A model generated the notes under the pieces. It was given only the letters and a program-made list of their open reading frames with translations. It had not been told where the DNA came from and ran no database searches. The translations under genes and the position numbers were made by a program. Shown in pieces: positions 31,877 through 43,900 of a stretch of 64,000 bases of DNA (position 1 is its first letter; every line of letters begins with the position of its first letter). Source of the stretch: Apricaphanius iberus (taxonomy: Eukaryota > Chordata > Actinopteri > Cyprinodontiformes > Aphaniidae); assembly GCA_028564705.1 (NCBI GenBank), contig JAPXFQ010000061.1, forward strand, positions 1 through 64,000, read 5' to 3'.

Positions 31877-31978
31877 ATGGTACGTTGTGGCTATATAGTG
31901 GGGTGCAACAGTGGAATTCATGATCGCCAGGGAAAACGGATGGAATATGTTCTAACTTTTCACTGTTTTTCTCTTTGA
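31877..31978 (+). pseudogene. THAP zinc-finger-like N-terminal fragment
   Basis: A 33-codon frame beginning MVRCGYIVGCNSG and ending TFHCFSL before a TGA has the start of a THAP domain: Cys-x5-Cys followed by the 'TFHxFPL'-type stretch. The second metal pair (Cys-x2-His) is missing. It may be a first exon or a relic of a THAP-bearing transposase. Confidence 0.45.
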
Positions 31979-33286
31979 AGTTGTAACCACGGCGAATGTG
32001 TATTAAATTCACTATCAAGTGTCTGCTGCATCAATACCTTTAATCTTCACAGTAAATATTCACGTGTGTTGTTGACAAAAAAGCAATATTTGGTTGCCTT
32101 GACATGCAAAAGCAAGAATTATCACAATCAGATTCTATTAGTATTCATTTCCAAGTCATGCAACCTGAGAACACAAAACAGTACAGCTTGATTGCTTCAA
32201 GCCAAAATGCAAACAATAACGTGCAAAATCTTGCTTAGGCAATATATTTAACATACTCTCTGTAAATACAGTAAATGTCAATAACAAAGGTAGTGCAGTC
32301 AGTTTAAATATAATAAAGTAGGACCCTATTTTGATTTCCATAAAAGGGGTAACTTGGTCCAATCCTTATATACATCCATCATCTAATGTTTTCTTGCAGA
32401 CTTTTTTAAATTTAAGGAAAAATCAAAATTAGACTTCAAACCAGCAAAACTTCAAATTCATTGTAAATATTTATATAAAGTGTTTGATTAAAATAATTTT
32501 AAAAAATCATTACATTGCTAAAAATTATATATTTTTTGTAGAAAATATATAAATTAAAAATGTTTTATTTTTTTCAGTTGTTTATTAAATTAATAAGAAT
32601 AGAATTGTAATAAAAAGCACAATGTTATAAAAAGTTATTGATGAAATGAGATGATTAGTTTCAAAGTAAATTTAGCTAGTTATTTTAACCTTAAAATGAA
32701 ATTGTAAATACTTCAAAATAATATTTAATTATGTGTTGATTGCAACAAAAATATGTTTTAGATCTATATACTGTATAATTTAAAATAACTGGGGGAGTTG
32801 GGCAATAATGAAAATACAAATCTTTTATTTTCACTATATTGAACTGTCTTGATATTCTATTTGAGTTTTTGTCTAATCAAAACAATAATAATAAAAATTA
32901 TTCTGTCTTCTAGTTCATCTTCATAGTTTATTTCCCCTAATACCTTGGCTTATCCTCCCCCACCACACACACATACACACGCGACAGATACATTTAATCA
33001 TTTGAATACAAGTATCGTCTGTCTAAAGTTTCACCTCACCATGAATATTTTTTTCACCTCCACCTTCAGCAAACTATCTCTTTCTATGTACCACGCAAGC
33101 TGTCGTAAGTTAACAGATTTTCATGCTATAGAGATTTTTTGGTGCATCTTCTAAGCTCTATAATTCATGAAAAGTATTCACTATTTGACTTATTGTGTGT
33201 ATGAAGTTGTTTGACCAATTTACAGTATGATGTGGGAGTTCTATAGGAGTCTGTAATACACAATTAATTATACTTTTTTTTTAAAG
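31979..33286. other. AT-rich stretch without a supported gene
   Basis: Very AT-rich, especially 32460-32920, with a short CA tract near 32960-32980. No repeat family or coding signal was recognised. Confidence 0.5.
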
Positions 33287-33516
33287 GTATAACATCGTTG
33301 TCTTTGGAGGAGTCGATGGATTTTCAAGGAAGGTAGAGATTTCCTTTTCTATGAAATCACTCAGAAGTTTATATTCATGACTAACTCAAAAAAATATGTG
33401 GTATGCGTTTACCCTCTTTCATAGATTTTGTATCTGGACGCAGCAGCTAACAATAAAGCAGGAACTGCTTTTGGATTCTTCATGGAGGGTGTTGAAAGAA
33501 ATGGATGGCCCTCAAG
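33287..33516 (+). pseudogene. Two exons of a DDE integrase-like gene
   Basis: Exon 33287-33332 reads YNIVVFGGVDGFSRK; after a 92-bp GT-AG intron, exon 33425-33516 reads ILYLDAAANNKAG and then FFMEGVERNGWPSR. Together they match the core of the integrase (rve)-type domain found in vertebrate transposon-derived proteins, with the first catalytic Asp in GVDG. The next exon, which should carry the second Asp and the Glu, is not visible: satellite sequence begins about 130 bp on. A partial, probably dead copy. Confidence 0.6.
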
Positions 33517-33544
33517 GTATATATTTCAATTGCAACATAAATTA

Positions 33545-33990
33545 AATGCTTCATAGCTTTATGATCTTAGGATATGAGAGGGAAATTGTCTCATTTTATA
33601 GATATTTTTCTCCTGACAATGGCTATTTGTGTTTGATCTCTGATGTAAACTCACTGACGTTTGAAGCTTTTTATCTTTTTTCGGGATTGATTTTTACAGC
33701 AAAGTCGGATGATCCGCTGCTTTACCATTTTAATCATAACTCATCCATACTTAGGTGTAGAGAGCTTCAATTGGTCTCATTTTAAAGGTATTTTTGTGCT
33801 GAAGAAGGCTATATGTGTATGGTCTCTTTCTGATGTAAACTGTTGAAGCTTTTTACCTTTTTTCGGGATTTATTTCAACAGCAACGTCGGATGATCCGCC
33901 ACCTAACATTTTTGTTCATAAGTCATCCATACTTAGGTGTAGAGAGCTTCAATCGGTCTTATTTTAAAGGTATTTGTGTGCACAGCTAGT
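33545..33990 (+). repeat. Outlying copies of the 184-bp satellite
   Basis: Two full units (landmarks near 33706 and 33888) and a decayed partial unit at about 33583-33655, in the same orientation as the array at 28.1-30.2 kb. Confidence 0.88.
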
Positions 33991-35320
33991 AATTATTTAA
34001 AGCTATGGTCTACGATTTCAAAGATTTTTCATTATTAATAACCTTGTTTAGATGCTGGTTATGGTTCTACATTACAATCTTAACAAATTGGGTGCACGGT
34101 TGCAGAGAAGTTGACCAATATAAGCTGTCCGGCTTCCATTAGTCAAATTATCTCATACAATCTCATACAATGGGGAAACATTGTAGACTAGAGCTTTAAG
34201 TCTTGTTTTAGAGAGCTTCTATCTACAATAAAATGAGACATTAAAAAATGATCACCTGTATTATTCAGTCCAATATGGTCACTTTCATCTTTCGAAAAGC
34301 TAAATTCTAAGCAAAATATTTAAAATACAAAGTTTTTCAATCTTTGAATAATCATAATTGTCTTTTTAGTAAGTTTACTTTCTATAGTCAAACCAGAAGT
34401 GATCGCGACACACAAATTCTCATTATAAAAGTAGGCTCTAATGTCATTATCAAATACTTTGTAAAGAATAATTCTCTTAACAACTGTACTTTTAACTGTC
34501 ACAGGTTAAAATCATATTTAAAAAATGGAATAGCCTGCGATCCATTTATGGCAGCAAAAAAACACCCATTTTCAGGCTTTACGGCCTCTTAAAGATATAT
34601 AACGGTATAGAAAAAAAGAAAGAAAAAAAAAACATGCAAATGCTTCAAGTAGGTTCAGACAATCCATTTATGGCACATCACCGGCAATGTGTAGGATTTC
34701 CGGCGTACTGAAGTTTTCTCAAAGATCTGATAGGTGCTTTCACTCTAAACCACACCACTGTAGGCCTACTTAAGCCTATCGGTTATAGGCCTAGGCTATA
34801 GGGCAGGGGCTGGTCTTGGGTTTTTAATAAATCAAGTAGATGTAGCAGTCACTCCACATGCTAATGTTAGGATCTGTGTGCGCATGCGTGAGTGATTGGG
34901 TAGCAGTAAGCAAACAAAATTAACTGCGAGTGGTTAGCAGGCAAAAACTCCGATATATAACCACTTTAACATTTGAAAACGGGGAGAACCGTAGAGAGAG
35001 ACTTAAAATCGCAATTGATGGTTAAATAAAGTTATTTAAAGCGTCTTTTAGATATGTGAAAGACGTTAGTTTGATTCACCGGCGTCATGGCCACAAATCC
35101 GTCAGGGACATTTATCACTATTCTTAAAGCCGATCTTTCACTCAAAAAGTTTACAGCTTTCAAAAGACTGGAGGCCTGAGATTATGTTGATTAAAGGGGA
35201 GTTGGGCCGATCTCTGCGAAACACAAAGCCGTGTTTGTGCTTAAAGCGGAGGTCAGAGGAGCAGATACAGCGTGACTGTAAAGCCGGGTAAATCCTCATT
35301 GATCATCTTACTTATAGCCT
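33991..35320. other. No gene seen
   Basis: AT-rich to about 34700, then more mixed sequence with 'ggcctaggctata' near 34787-34799. A few short open frames, none with recognisable motifs. Confidence 0.45.
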
Positions 35321-35324
35321 TTTT

Positions 35325-35735
35325 TATGTCCATCCATCCATCCATTATCTTTACCGCTTATCCAATTCAGGGTCCCGGGGGCAGCTGGAGCCTATCCCAG
35401 CAATTAGCAAGCGTTAGGCAGGGAACACCCTGGACAGGACGCCGGTCTGTTGCAGGGCCAACACAGAGAGACAGACAACCATTCACGCTCACATTCATTC
35501 CTAGGGACAATTTTAGAGTGATCAATTCACCTATCCACCTATCATGGATGTTTTTTGATAGTGGGAAGAAGCCGGAGTACCCGGAGAGAACCCACGCATA
35601 CACGGGGAGAACATGCAAACTCCATGCAGAAAGGCCACTGATTGAACCCCTCCCCACCCAAGGCTCGAACCAGCGACCTTCTTGCTGTGAGGGCTGCGGT
35701 ATGCTAACCACCCCACCACCGTGCAGCCCGCCTTT
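35325..35735 (-). mobile_element. Teleost retroposon with (CATC)n tail, minus orientation
   Basis: Begins with 'tccatccatccatcc' (the reversed GATG tail). Its body carries stretches such as 'cagctggagcctatcccag', 'ggacaggacgccggtctg' and 'ggagaacatgcaaactcc', typical of a very common fish LINE-derived repeat. The same family lies at 47911-48240 in the opposite orientation. Confidence 0.75.
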
Positions 35736-36690
35736 TTTATGTATTTGTGGAAATACGTTGAATTGTCCTGTGACAACTTTAGTAATTCAGTGGCGTCTGT
35801 CTCCGGCAAAAAACCGAATATCACCGCTTACACGGTTGTTTTTTTTAAATCCAGTCTTGGAGAAAAATATGCCGTCATGTTGCAGATGATTAAATTAGAA
35901 TCAGGTGTTAGGATAGGATTTTCAGCTGCTGCTACAGAGTGATTAATCAGGTGCTGATCGCAGTTTGGGACGTCTGTATCAGAACGCAAAAACAATATAA
36001 CGCAGAGGATTTTAAAATACGCAAACCTCACGTTTTAAAAATAAACTCTCTAAATTACAAATATGTGTAAACGATAGTAAGGTCGTTGATTAACACTTGC
36101 AATTCAGTGTCGTGATGGTTTTAAAAAAGTTCTGAAGGTAGTAAAAAAGGTATTAAAAAGTAGTAAATTTAACTTGAGGATTACTGTATATACCCTGACT
36201 AAATGTTAGTTAATCCTCCAAATCTTCTAGAAAAATGAAAACATTTCATTTCCAATATCAGTTTACAGCAGATAATGTCCTGCTGTTGTCTTCAAATAGA
36301 TAATGAGATATTTTATGCAAAATCATCTAAACCTTAAACAAATTCAAATCTTAGCTATATAAAATCTGTGAATCACTCAAATGTTTTTCCTTATTTTATT
36401 TTTCTTGAAAAGTCTGAATTATTAGTATGTACTCTAAAAACATAATCCAGTTTATTATATTGCTAAATGTGAAACATGTTGATGCTGAAGAACTTAACAG
36501 TGAATATCAGAGCATCTTCTGAACTGAAAACAATCAGAATTAGTGAAAAACACTTAAATCTGGTTGGATATGGTGATACTGATTAGTTTGGAGCGCATTT
36601 TTTTTCTTTAAAACTTGTTTACATATGTTTACATGTTATTATATGATCATATAGCTAATATGAACTCAGTGCCACTCAGGGAAAAGTTCT
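35736..36690. other. No gene seen
   Basis: AT-rich sequence between the retroposon and the L2 LINE tail, without recognised coding or repeat signals. Confidence 0.45.
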
Positions 36691-36693
36691 AAA

Positions 36694-37964
36694 TCAAGGC
36701 AAGGTAATTTTATTTGTGTAGCACAATTTCAACACAAGGCAATTCAAGGTTCTTTACATGATTAAAATTAGAACAAAGAAAAGAGAGAATAAAAGATTTA
36801 AATACAAGAAAACATTTACAATAAAACAATAATCAAGACAATAATCTGTATGAAAATTATAAACAAGCAAGTAAAAAGCAATAATAGGATCAGTTACTCA
36901 TAAGCGAGTCTAAATAGGTAAGTTTTTATTTTACACTTAAAAGAGTTCAGTGTCTCTGCAGCTTTGCATTCTCCTGGTAGTTTGTTCCAGATATGAGGAG
37001 CATAGAAACTAAAAGCTGCTTCTCCATGTTTGGTTCTGGTTCTGATCAGTAAACTAGAGCTGGAGGACCTGATTGATCTGGATGGTTTGTACCATGATAG
37101 CAGATCTCTAATGTACTCTGGTGCTAAACCATTCAATGATTTATAAACTAGTAGGAGTATTTAGAAGTCTATTCTCTGAGCTACAGGGAGCCAGTGGAAG
37201 GACTTTAGAACTGGGATGATGTGTTCTACTTTCCTGGTTCTAGTGAGAACACGAGCAGCAGCGTTCTGGATCAGCTGCAGCTGTCTGATTGACTTTTTAG
37301 GTAGACCTGTGAAGATACTGTTACAGTAATCATTAATGCATTGATGAGTTTTTCTAGGTCTCCTTGTGTCATCATTCCTTTAATCCTAGAAATGTTCCTC
37401 AGCTGATAGAAAGCTGACCTTGTTATTGCCTTCATGTGACCCTGGAGGTTCAGGTCTGAGTCCATTAGTACACCTAGATTTCTGGCCTGATCAGTAGTTT
37501 CTAGTTGTGCCTGTTTAAGTTGATTACTGATATTTAATCAATATTTTTTGGATCCAAAGATAAGTTCTTCTGTTTTGTTGTTGTTCAGTTGGAGGAAATT
37601 ATGGGACATCCAGCTGTTAATTTGCTCAATGCATTTATTGAGGATTTGGACGGGTTCATCATCACCTGGTGACATTGAGATATTAAACTGAGTGTCGTCA
37701 GCATAGTTGTGGTAGATAACATTGTTGGTGGTTATAATCTGGCTTAGTGGGAGCATGTAGATGCTAAATAGGAGGGGCCCTAGGATGGAGCCCTGGGGGA
37801 CCCCACATGTGATTTCTGTGTTTTGTGATGAGAACTGGCTAATTGACACAAAGAAGTTCCTGTTCTTGAGGTACGATTTGAACCAGTCGAGTACCACAGT
37901 CTGTATTTGTACTGATGTCAAATCAACAGTTGATGCTGTAATTTTCTGTTTCTTCACACTTTAA
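36694..37964 (-). mobile_element. 5'-truncated L2-type LINE
   Basis: On the minus strand a reverse transcriptase fragment reads [20 protein letters not shown] and then NYADDTQF, and further on the family's C-terminal part reads FYAPHIWNKLP. The frame is broken between the parts. The 3' end near 36694 carries the 'caaggcaa...ttatttgtgtagcac' tail. The 5' end is lost within about 35 bp of the nicn1 stop codon. Both run in the same direction. Confidence 0.85.
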
Positions 37965-37997
37965 TCCTGTGTTGCTCCAGCGCTTAAAAAAACCACG

Positions 37998-40900
37998 TTA
38001 TGTCAGGGACAGTAAGTTGATGTCGTAGCATCCGTCCACCTGCAGGAACACAGAAGAGTCAGCGATTCTTTGGTTCAGCTGAGAAACATTTTATATACTT
38101 TGGGAAACTTCTGTTGGGGCTCTATAAACTAAAAGACGATATGAGCAACAAGGCAGCCCTTTTATAGATCCGTCTCAGGCTGTTAATTTATACCATCATG
38201 TCCGTAAGAGTGGAAGTCTAAATATGTTAGGAAGTTCATACTATAACTAACTCTGTCCAAATATGTTCCACAGGGATCTGTCTTTAGATCACCTCTTTTC
38301 AGATTTTATTTCTCTACTACCCTTCAGTGAAGTGAATGTGCTGAAGAGACATCCAGGTATGAAAATCGAACTTCCCCTCAAAAACTATATCTTACCCACG
38401 ATATCTTACCCACAAACCTACAGAAAGAACATGGTCAGATGTTTTTAGATGTTTTCCAGTAATCAATCCCTTAACTCACATCGAAACGCCCGATGGAAGC
38501 TGTAGTTTGGTTGGTCTGCATCACCTCAGTCAGAGCCCACATCTGCTGGATGCTGGATGAAACCGCCTGAGGGTCTGGGAGGCCCTACAGGATGTCCAGC
38601 AGAATACGCAGCGGAGATCAGAAAGCTAAATCGGAACCAATATTACTCATTCTCTTTGCTGAAAACAGCTTATTTAACCCGAAGAGAACCTTTAAAAATA
38701 TTCTGTCAATTGAAACACACTATTTAATGGCAAATATAATGCTTAAATGGACAAATTTGAAAATATTGAGAACAGGGAAATATGGAGAGTAGCAGACTGT
38801 ATTCACAAACATTTTGGGAGGAAATATGTACCTCCATATCAGGGTTCTGATCAACCAGAATCAGATGAGAAAACCAATCAGAAACCTCTTTCTCTGGCTC
38901 CTGCAGGAGAAAAAAGAAAGATGCTTTGGCGCCATCCAGTGTTGAAGAGGAAAAACTATGAATAGATGACTAATGGTTTATACATTTTTTTATTAATCCG
39001 TAAACACTTTGTGAATGTTAAAGAAGTGGTTTTTATGAATGAATTTATCACTGTGACATATATAAGCCAGCTTCACTGCCGTCTCTTTCTACTTTTCTAC
39101 ACTAGTTTATAAAATAATACATGATTCCTATCACCTAGGATGACTAACCACAGTGCTGTTTGTTCAACCAAATACTAGGAAGGAGCTAGGGAGGAAAGCA
39201 TTTAAACAGAAAGCCCTAAAAACCCGTGTTGGTACCTCTGACACTTTTCTGCAAGATTCTGTATTGTCATGTCAAAAAACAGTTGAATGAGTGTAACTGC
39301 TGCAATGCTGCAGCTTCTTTGAAATAAATAAAAAAGGATTATACCAATCTGCTTATGAAATATGATCTCTTGTTAGGATAGAGTGCCGGTAGTATTTCAT
39401 GCTGTGTTATATTTATGGATATTCTGTGTTGATTTCTTTCAAATGATTTTAGATATGAAAATAAGTTCTGGTCCAGTCGGCTTTGGACCTTTTGTACCTT
39501 TGTACCCTAACTTTTTATTATTTTATATCGTGGAAGAATAAATGGACGACACACAGGTGCTAGGTTCCATCACCTTGTTTACTCAATTCCACCTGCTGAA
39601 CAGAATAACGGTAAGCCAATAAGGCAAAAAACATCAACGTTGTTAAATCCAAACATCCTGTTGTCTGGGTGTGAGTAGAGCCCCCTGGTGGTTTGCCATA
39701 ATATACCAGTTTACATTTTTAACTAGGTTTTTGATTCAGATCGGCTTCGGACTTTATTTTTTATTGATTTAAACTTACTGTAAGTATATATTTAATTGTA
39801 TGTTTGAAATTTGATTGAATAAGCCGGCTTCTTGTCATCAGCTGCATGTTTTCATTGTCTCTTGCCCAGATCAGCCTCGGAAAATAGATTATGATCTCAA
39901 TGGGTTTTATCTGCTTAAATAAAGGCGATAATAATAATAATTTGAGACTGACCAGTTTCTTGCTAAACAGGGAACCAAATCTGTTCAACTACATACTTGA
40001 TCTAGAGGTGATAAATTAAAGTCCCTACCTTGTAGTAGGTAGCTTTACAACTTTGCAGTAAGGCTCCCTTTGATAGAGTATATTGGAACGATATAGTGCA
40101 ATACTATGTCTTAAAATATTTTGCCTACAAAGTAGTTACTTAGTTTGAAATGTTTGTTTTAGCAACTCTAGATAAAATACATAGATTAGCTCACTAATTG
40201 GCAAGAAACCAATACTTTTCTCTTTCTCCTCTTTAACTAATGCAGGACATTTATATTGTAAATTGGTAATATATATAACTGTATAGAAAGAGAAAATAAA
40301 GACAAACCGGCTCAATGTGGGGAAAAATTTTGATCTCTTCAAGGCTGAAGGCCAGCCAGGCGGAGGACGGCTGTCTCAGGATCAGTCTCACTGACACCAC
40401 CTGATCTGCCTCCACCAGCATCTGCAAGAGGACAGAGAATTAAATCAGAGGGGTTGGCCCCTTCTCCCCCTCTAGAGAAAACCCTGCACAGCTGCTAACC
40501 ATGTGACTCTCTCAGGTATAAAATCTGCAGCCCTACATGGAGATAAGCAGTGACAAAAACAGAGTTTTAGAGAAATGTCTGTAAACTTTTATTACTTGTT
40601 TCTTAAAGTTGTAAGACCTGCAGAAAATAAAATGAACAGGGATCTAAGTTACAGTGAATGCAGCATGATGGAAAGCTGAACTTGGAAGGAGATAACAAAT
40701 CAGAGATGGTTTAAGCTCATAAAACTAAAAACACATTTCAAAAGTTTTGTAACAATGATAAAACTATAATAGAAGGAGGAAACATTTCTCCAACTGAAGC
40801 GATCAGAAATTGGAAAGATTCTCTGAACCAATCTTTAAGTCCATCTCATGAAAAATGGGAGCAGAAACAAAGGTGTTGCGTTTATGTTTTTGGTGAGTGT

Positions 40901-43900
40901 AGATTACTTGGTAATAAGGTCATAAACATGTACATATGTACGCAAAAGGGTCTAGAGTATGAAGACAAAAGTGGGTAGGTGTCTGGATTTTGTTGAACAC
41001 TGCCAACTGAATCTAACATACATTTACACTCACTGGCCACTTTATTAGGCACACCTTGCTAATACTGGGTTGGACCCCCTTTTGCCATCAGAACCGCCTT
41101 AATCCTTGGTGGCATATATTCAAAAAGGTACTGAAAACATTCCTCAAAGATTTTGGTCCATATTAACATGATAGCATCACACAGTAGCTGTAGCTTTATG
41201 GGCTGAACATCCATGATGAGAATCTCCTGTTCCTCCACATCCCAAAGCTGCTCTATAGGACTGAGATCTGGTGACTATGGAGGTCGTCTGAGTACAGAGA
41301 ACTCATCATCATGTTCTAGAAAACAGTCTGAGATGGTTGGAGCTTTATGACATGGAGCATAATCCTGCTGGAAGTAGCCATCAGAAGATGGGTACACTCA
41401 GTGGCGGCTTCAGACAGTTTTGATTGGCGGGGCAATGGGCGGTCTTGGTCAATTCAAATTGGGTCTGTGATTGATCATCCTCTTACATACAATTGCACCT
41501 TTCCTCAATGACAAAAGAAACATTTAAATAACCAATGCACAATAAGTGGCTTAGTTATCAGCAAAATTAATAATGGTTCATCAGAATCAGCTTAACTTGG
41601 CCAAGTATGACACATACAAGTTTGACGCATACAAGGAATTTACAGATACAGTACAACCTGCCCAAGATCACCACAAACAACAACAACAACAAACAGATCC
41701 AGGTCACTGTTGGGCATGCAGCCACCAAGCGGCGCTCCCGTTTACGAAACATAGAGAGATACACATCTGGGGAGGGGAGGGTTCCACGGTGAGGAGAAAA
41801 AACGCTCAACTGTGTTGTGGGTCCGTACAGCACTCACAACGCAGGTAATAGAAAAAAGCACACCAACAAACATTTAAGCACAAATTCAGACGTTAACAAT
41901 GACACATCAGGAAGGATGGGCAGGTATGAGCTCAAGTCCACAGGTTAACGCGCTGCCATCGAGGCGCGCTGTTATCCAGCTTTCTGTTGCAGGAGAGAGA
42001 ATTTAGGATACAGCGAGACTGTGTGTGTGAATGTGAGTGTGTGTAACCGTGTCAGTGTGTGCGTCAGTAGATGCAGGTGTACGGGGGAGAGGAGACTCTG
42101 TTGACCTTCTTCTCAGGGATATTTGATTAGGACCAGGTTGAAGGTCTTCATGGGAGCCAAAACAGTAATTATTTGGATAGCAGGGATAGAGCAAATATTC
42201 CTCTCTGCCCCTTCAGTCTGTCAGTGGTTTAAATCTTCAGCATCTTCTTGGGAGAGTATTGACAGACACAACGGCTGAAACTTTGACAAGCGTCCAGCAC
42301 GTAGCCCGCCGGATACGTCTCCGCAGGACACCCTGGTTGACCCTTACCAGCGCCTCGTAGAGTTGAATAGATTTTATCAATAGCATTCAGAGACCAGCTG
42401 ACCATTTCCATCTTCGTTTATTAAGTTTGGTTTCGGAAAAAAATGCCAAAAGATACTCCAGACAGAGGCACAGGAGACAGAGAACTGTGGGATAAGACAC
42501 AGGAGGAGGGAGGTAAAAAAATGACCGTCCTCGCTGAGAGCTGAGCAAAAAAAAAAAACGTTATTAATGGTGACGAGCTCCCCCTACTCAGCAGGGACAA
42601 ATAACTAAGATTAGTGTCAGACTCAACTAGGGATGCACCAATACTGATACTGTTCTTGTGTACTGTGTCGTATCAGTTAAAGTTAACTGATACCATAAAC
42701 CGATATTTAAAATGTGGAACCTGCAATCATTTCACAAAAAAGTATTTTTTACTTGAAATTTTACTTTTGTTGTCTTTTTTTATTTTTTATTAACAGATAT
42801 ATATTTTTTTCTAATTCACCATCATTTGTTGTAACAAGCAGAGAGGAAAATAAAACCTGTCTAATTTATTGCATTTTTGTGCGGTAGAAGTATTGGCATT
42901 GGGACTCTGTAGTATTGGTATCGTATCGGTTTGAAAAAAGTGGTATTGTTGTATCCCTCCTGCCTTTTCCTGGCACATAGTTTTTCAGTAAGTCAGTACT
43001 GCTGGATCTGTATTGGATCGATATCGGCAGATTATGAAACTCAAATATATGTATTGTATCGGAAACGAAACAATACAGATACAATACAACTAACTTTTAA
43101 GGTAATGAAGGAGGACTGGGTTTACTCCAAGCATTAATTGGCAAGTTATGTAAAATTACTAACAGTAGTATTGTTAACTAGCTTAAAACGATACAGTTGC
43201 ATGTGTTAACTTGCTATCATCTAGCTAAGATTACCTGCATCCATCAGCAAAACTCAAACTGCAGTTTGTTTGGAAAAATCTCTGCAGTTTGAAGCCTTTT
43301 GTTCAGACTGGCTGGTTTGCTTAAGCTGCTCTGCAGCACCTATCTGTGATCCAGATGCCTGCGTTAGCGTGTGTGTACTTAAGGACCCTTAAAGACGGCT
43401 CGTAAAAATATGTTACCGCACATTAAACGTCAGTAACAGCTGAAAAAAAATCGGGGGACATGTCCAAAACGTACCCCTTTGGCAGTTTCGCCCATGGGTG
43501 GGGGTCAAATGGGGCGTCAAACCTTTTTTGGGAGGGTTTTGAGACCCTCCAAGACCCTCCCTGGTGCCGTGCAGGGTACACTGTGTTCATAAAGGGATGG
43601 ACATGGTCAGCACCATGACACCACCACCAACACCAGCAGCAGCCTGAACCGTTGATCCAAGGCAGGATGGATCCATGCTTTCATGATGGTGACACCAAAT
43701 TCTGACCCGACCATCAGAATGATGCAGCAGAAATCCAGACTCATTTTTCCATCTTCTATTATCCAATGTTGGTCAGTCTGGGTGAATTATAGCCTCAGTT
43801 TCCTGTTCTTAGCTGACAGGAGTGGCAGCCGGCGTGGTTATCTGCTGCTGTAGCCAATCTGCCTCAAGCTTAGACATCTTGTGTGTTCATAGATGCTCTT

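Noticed and set aside
35272..35889. 205-codon open frame
   Set aside because: It lies across a known type of fish retroposon with a (CATC)n start; the frame is incidental.
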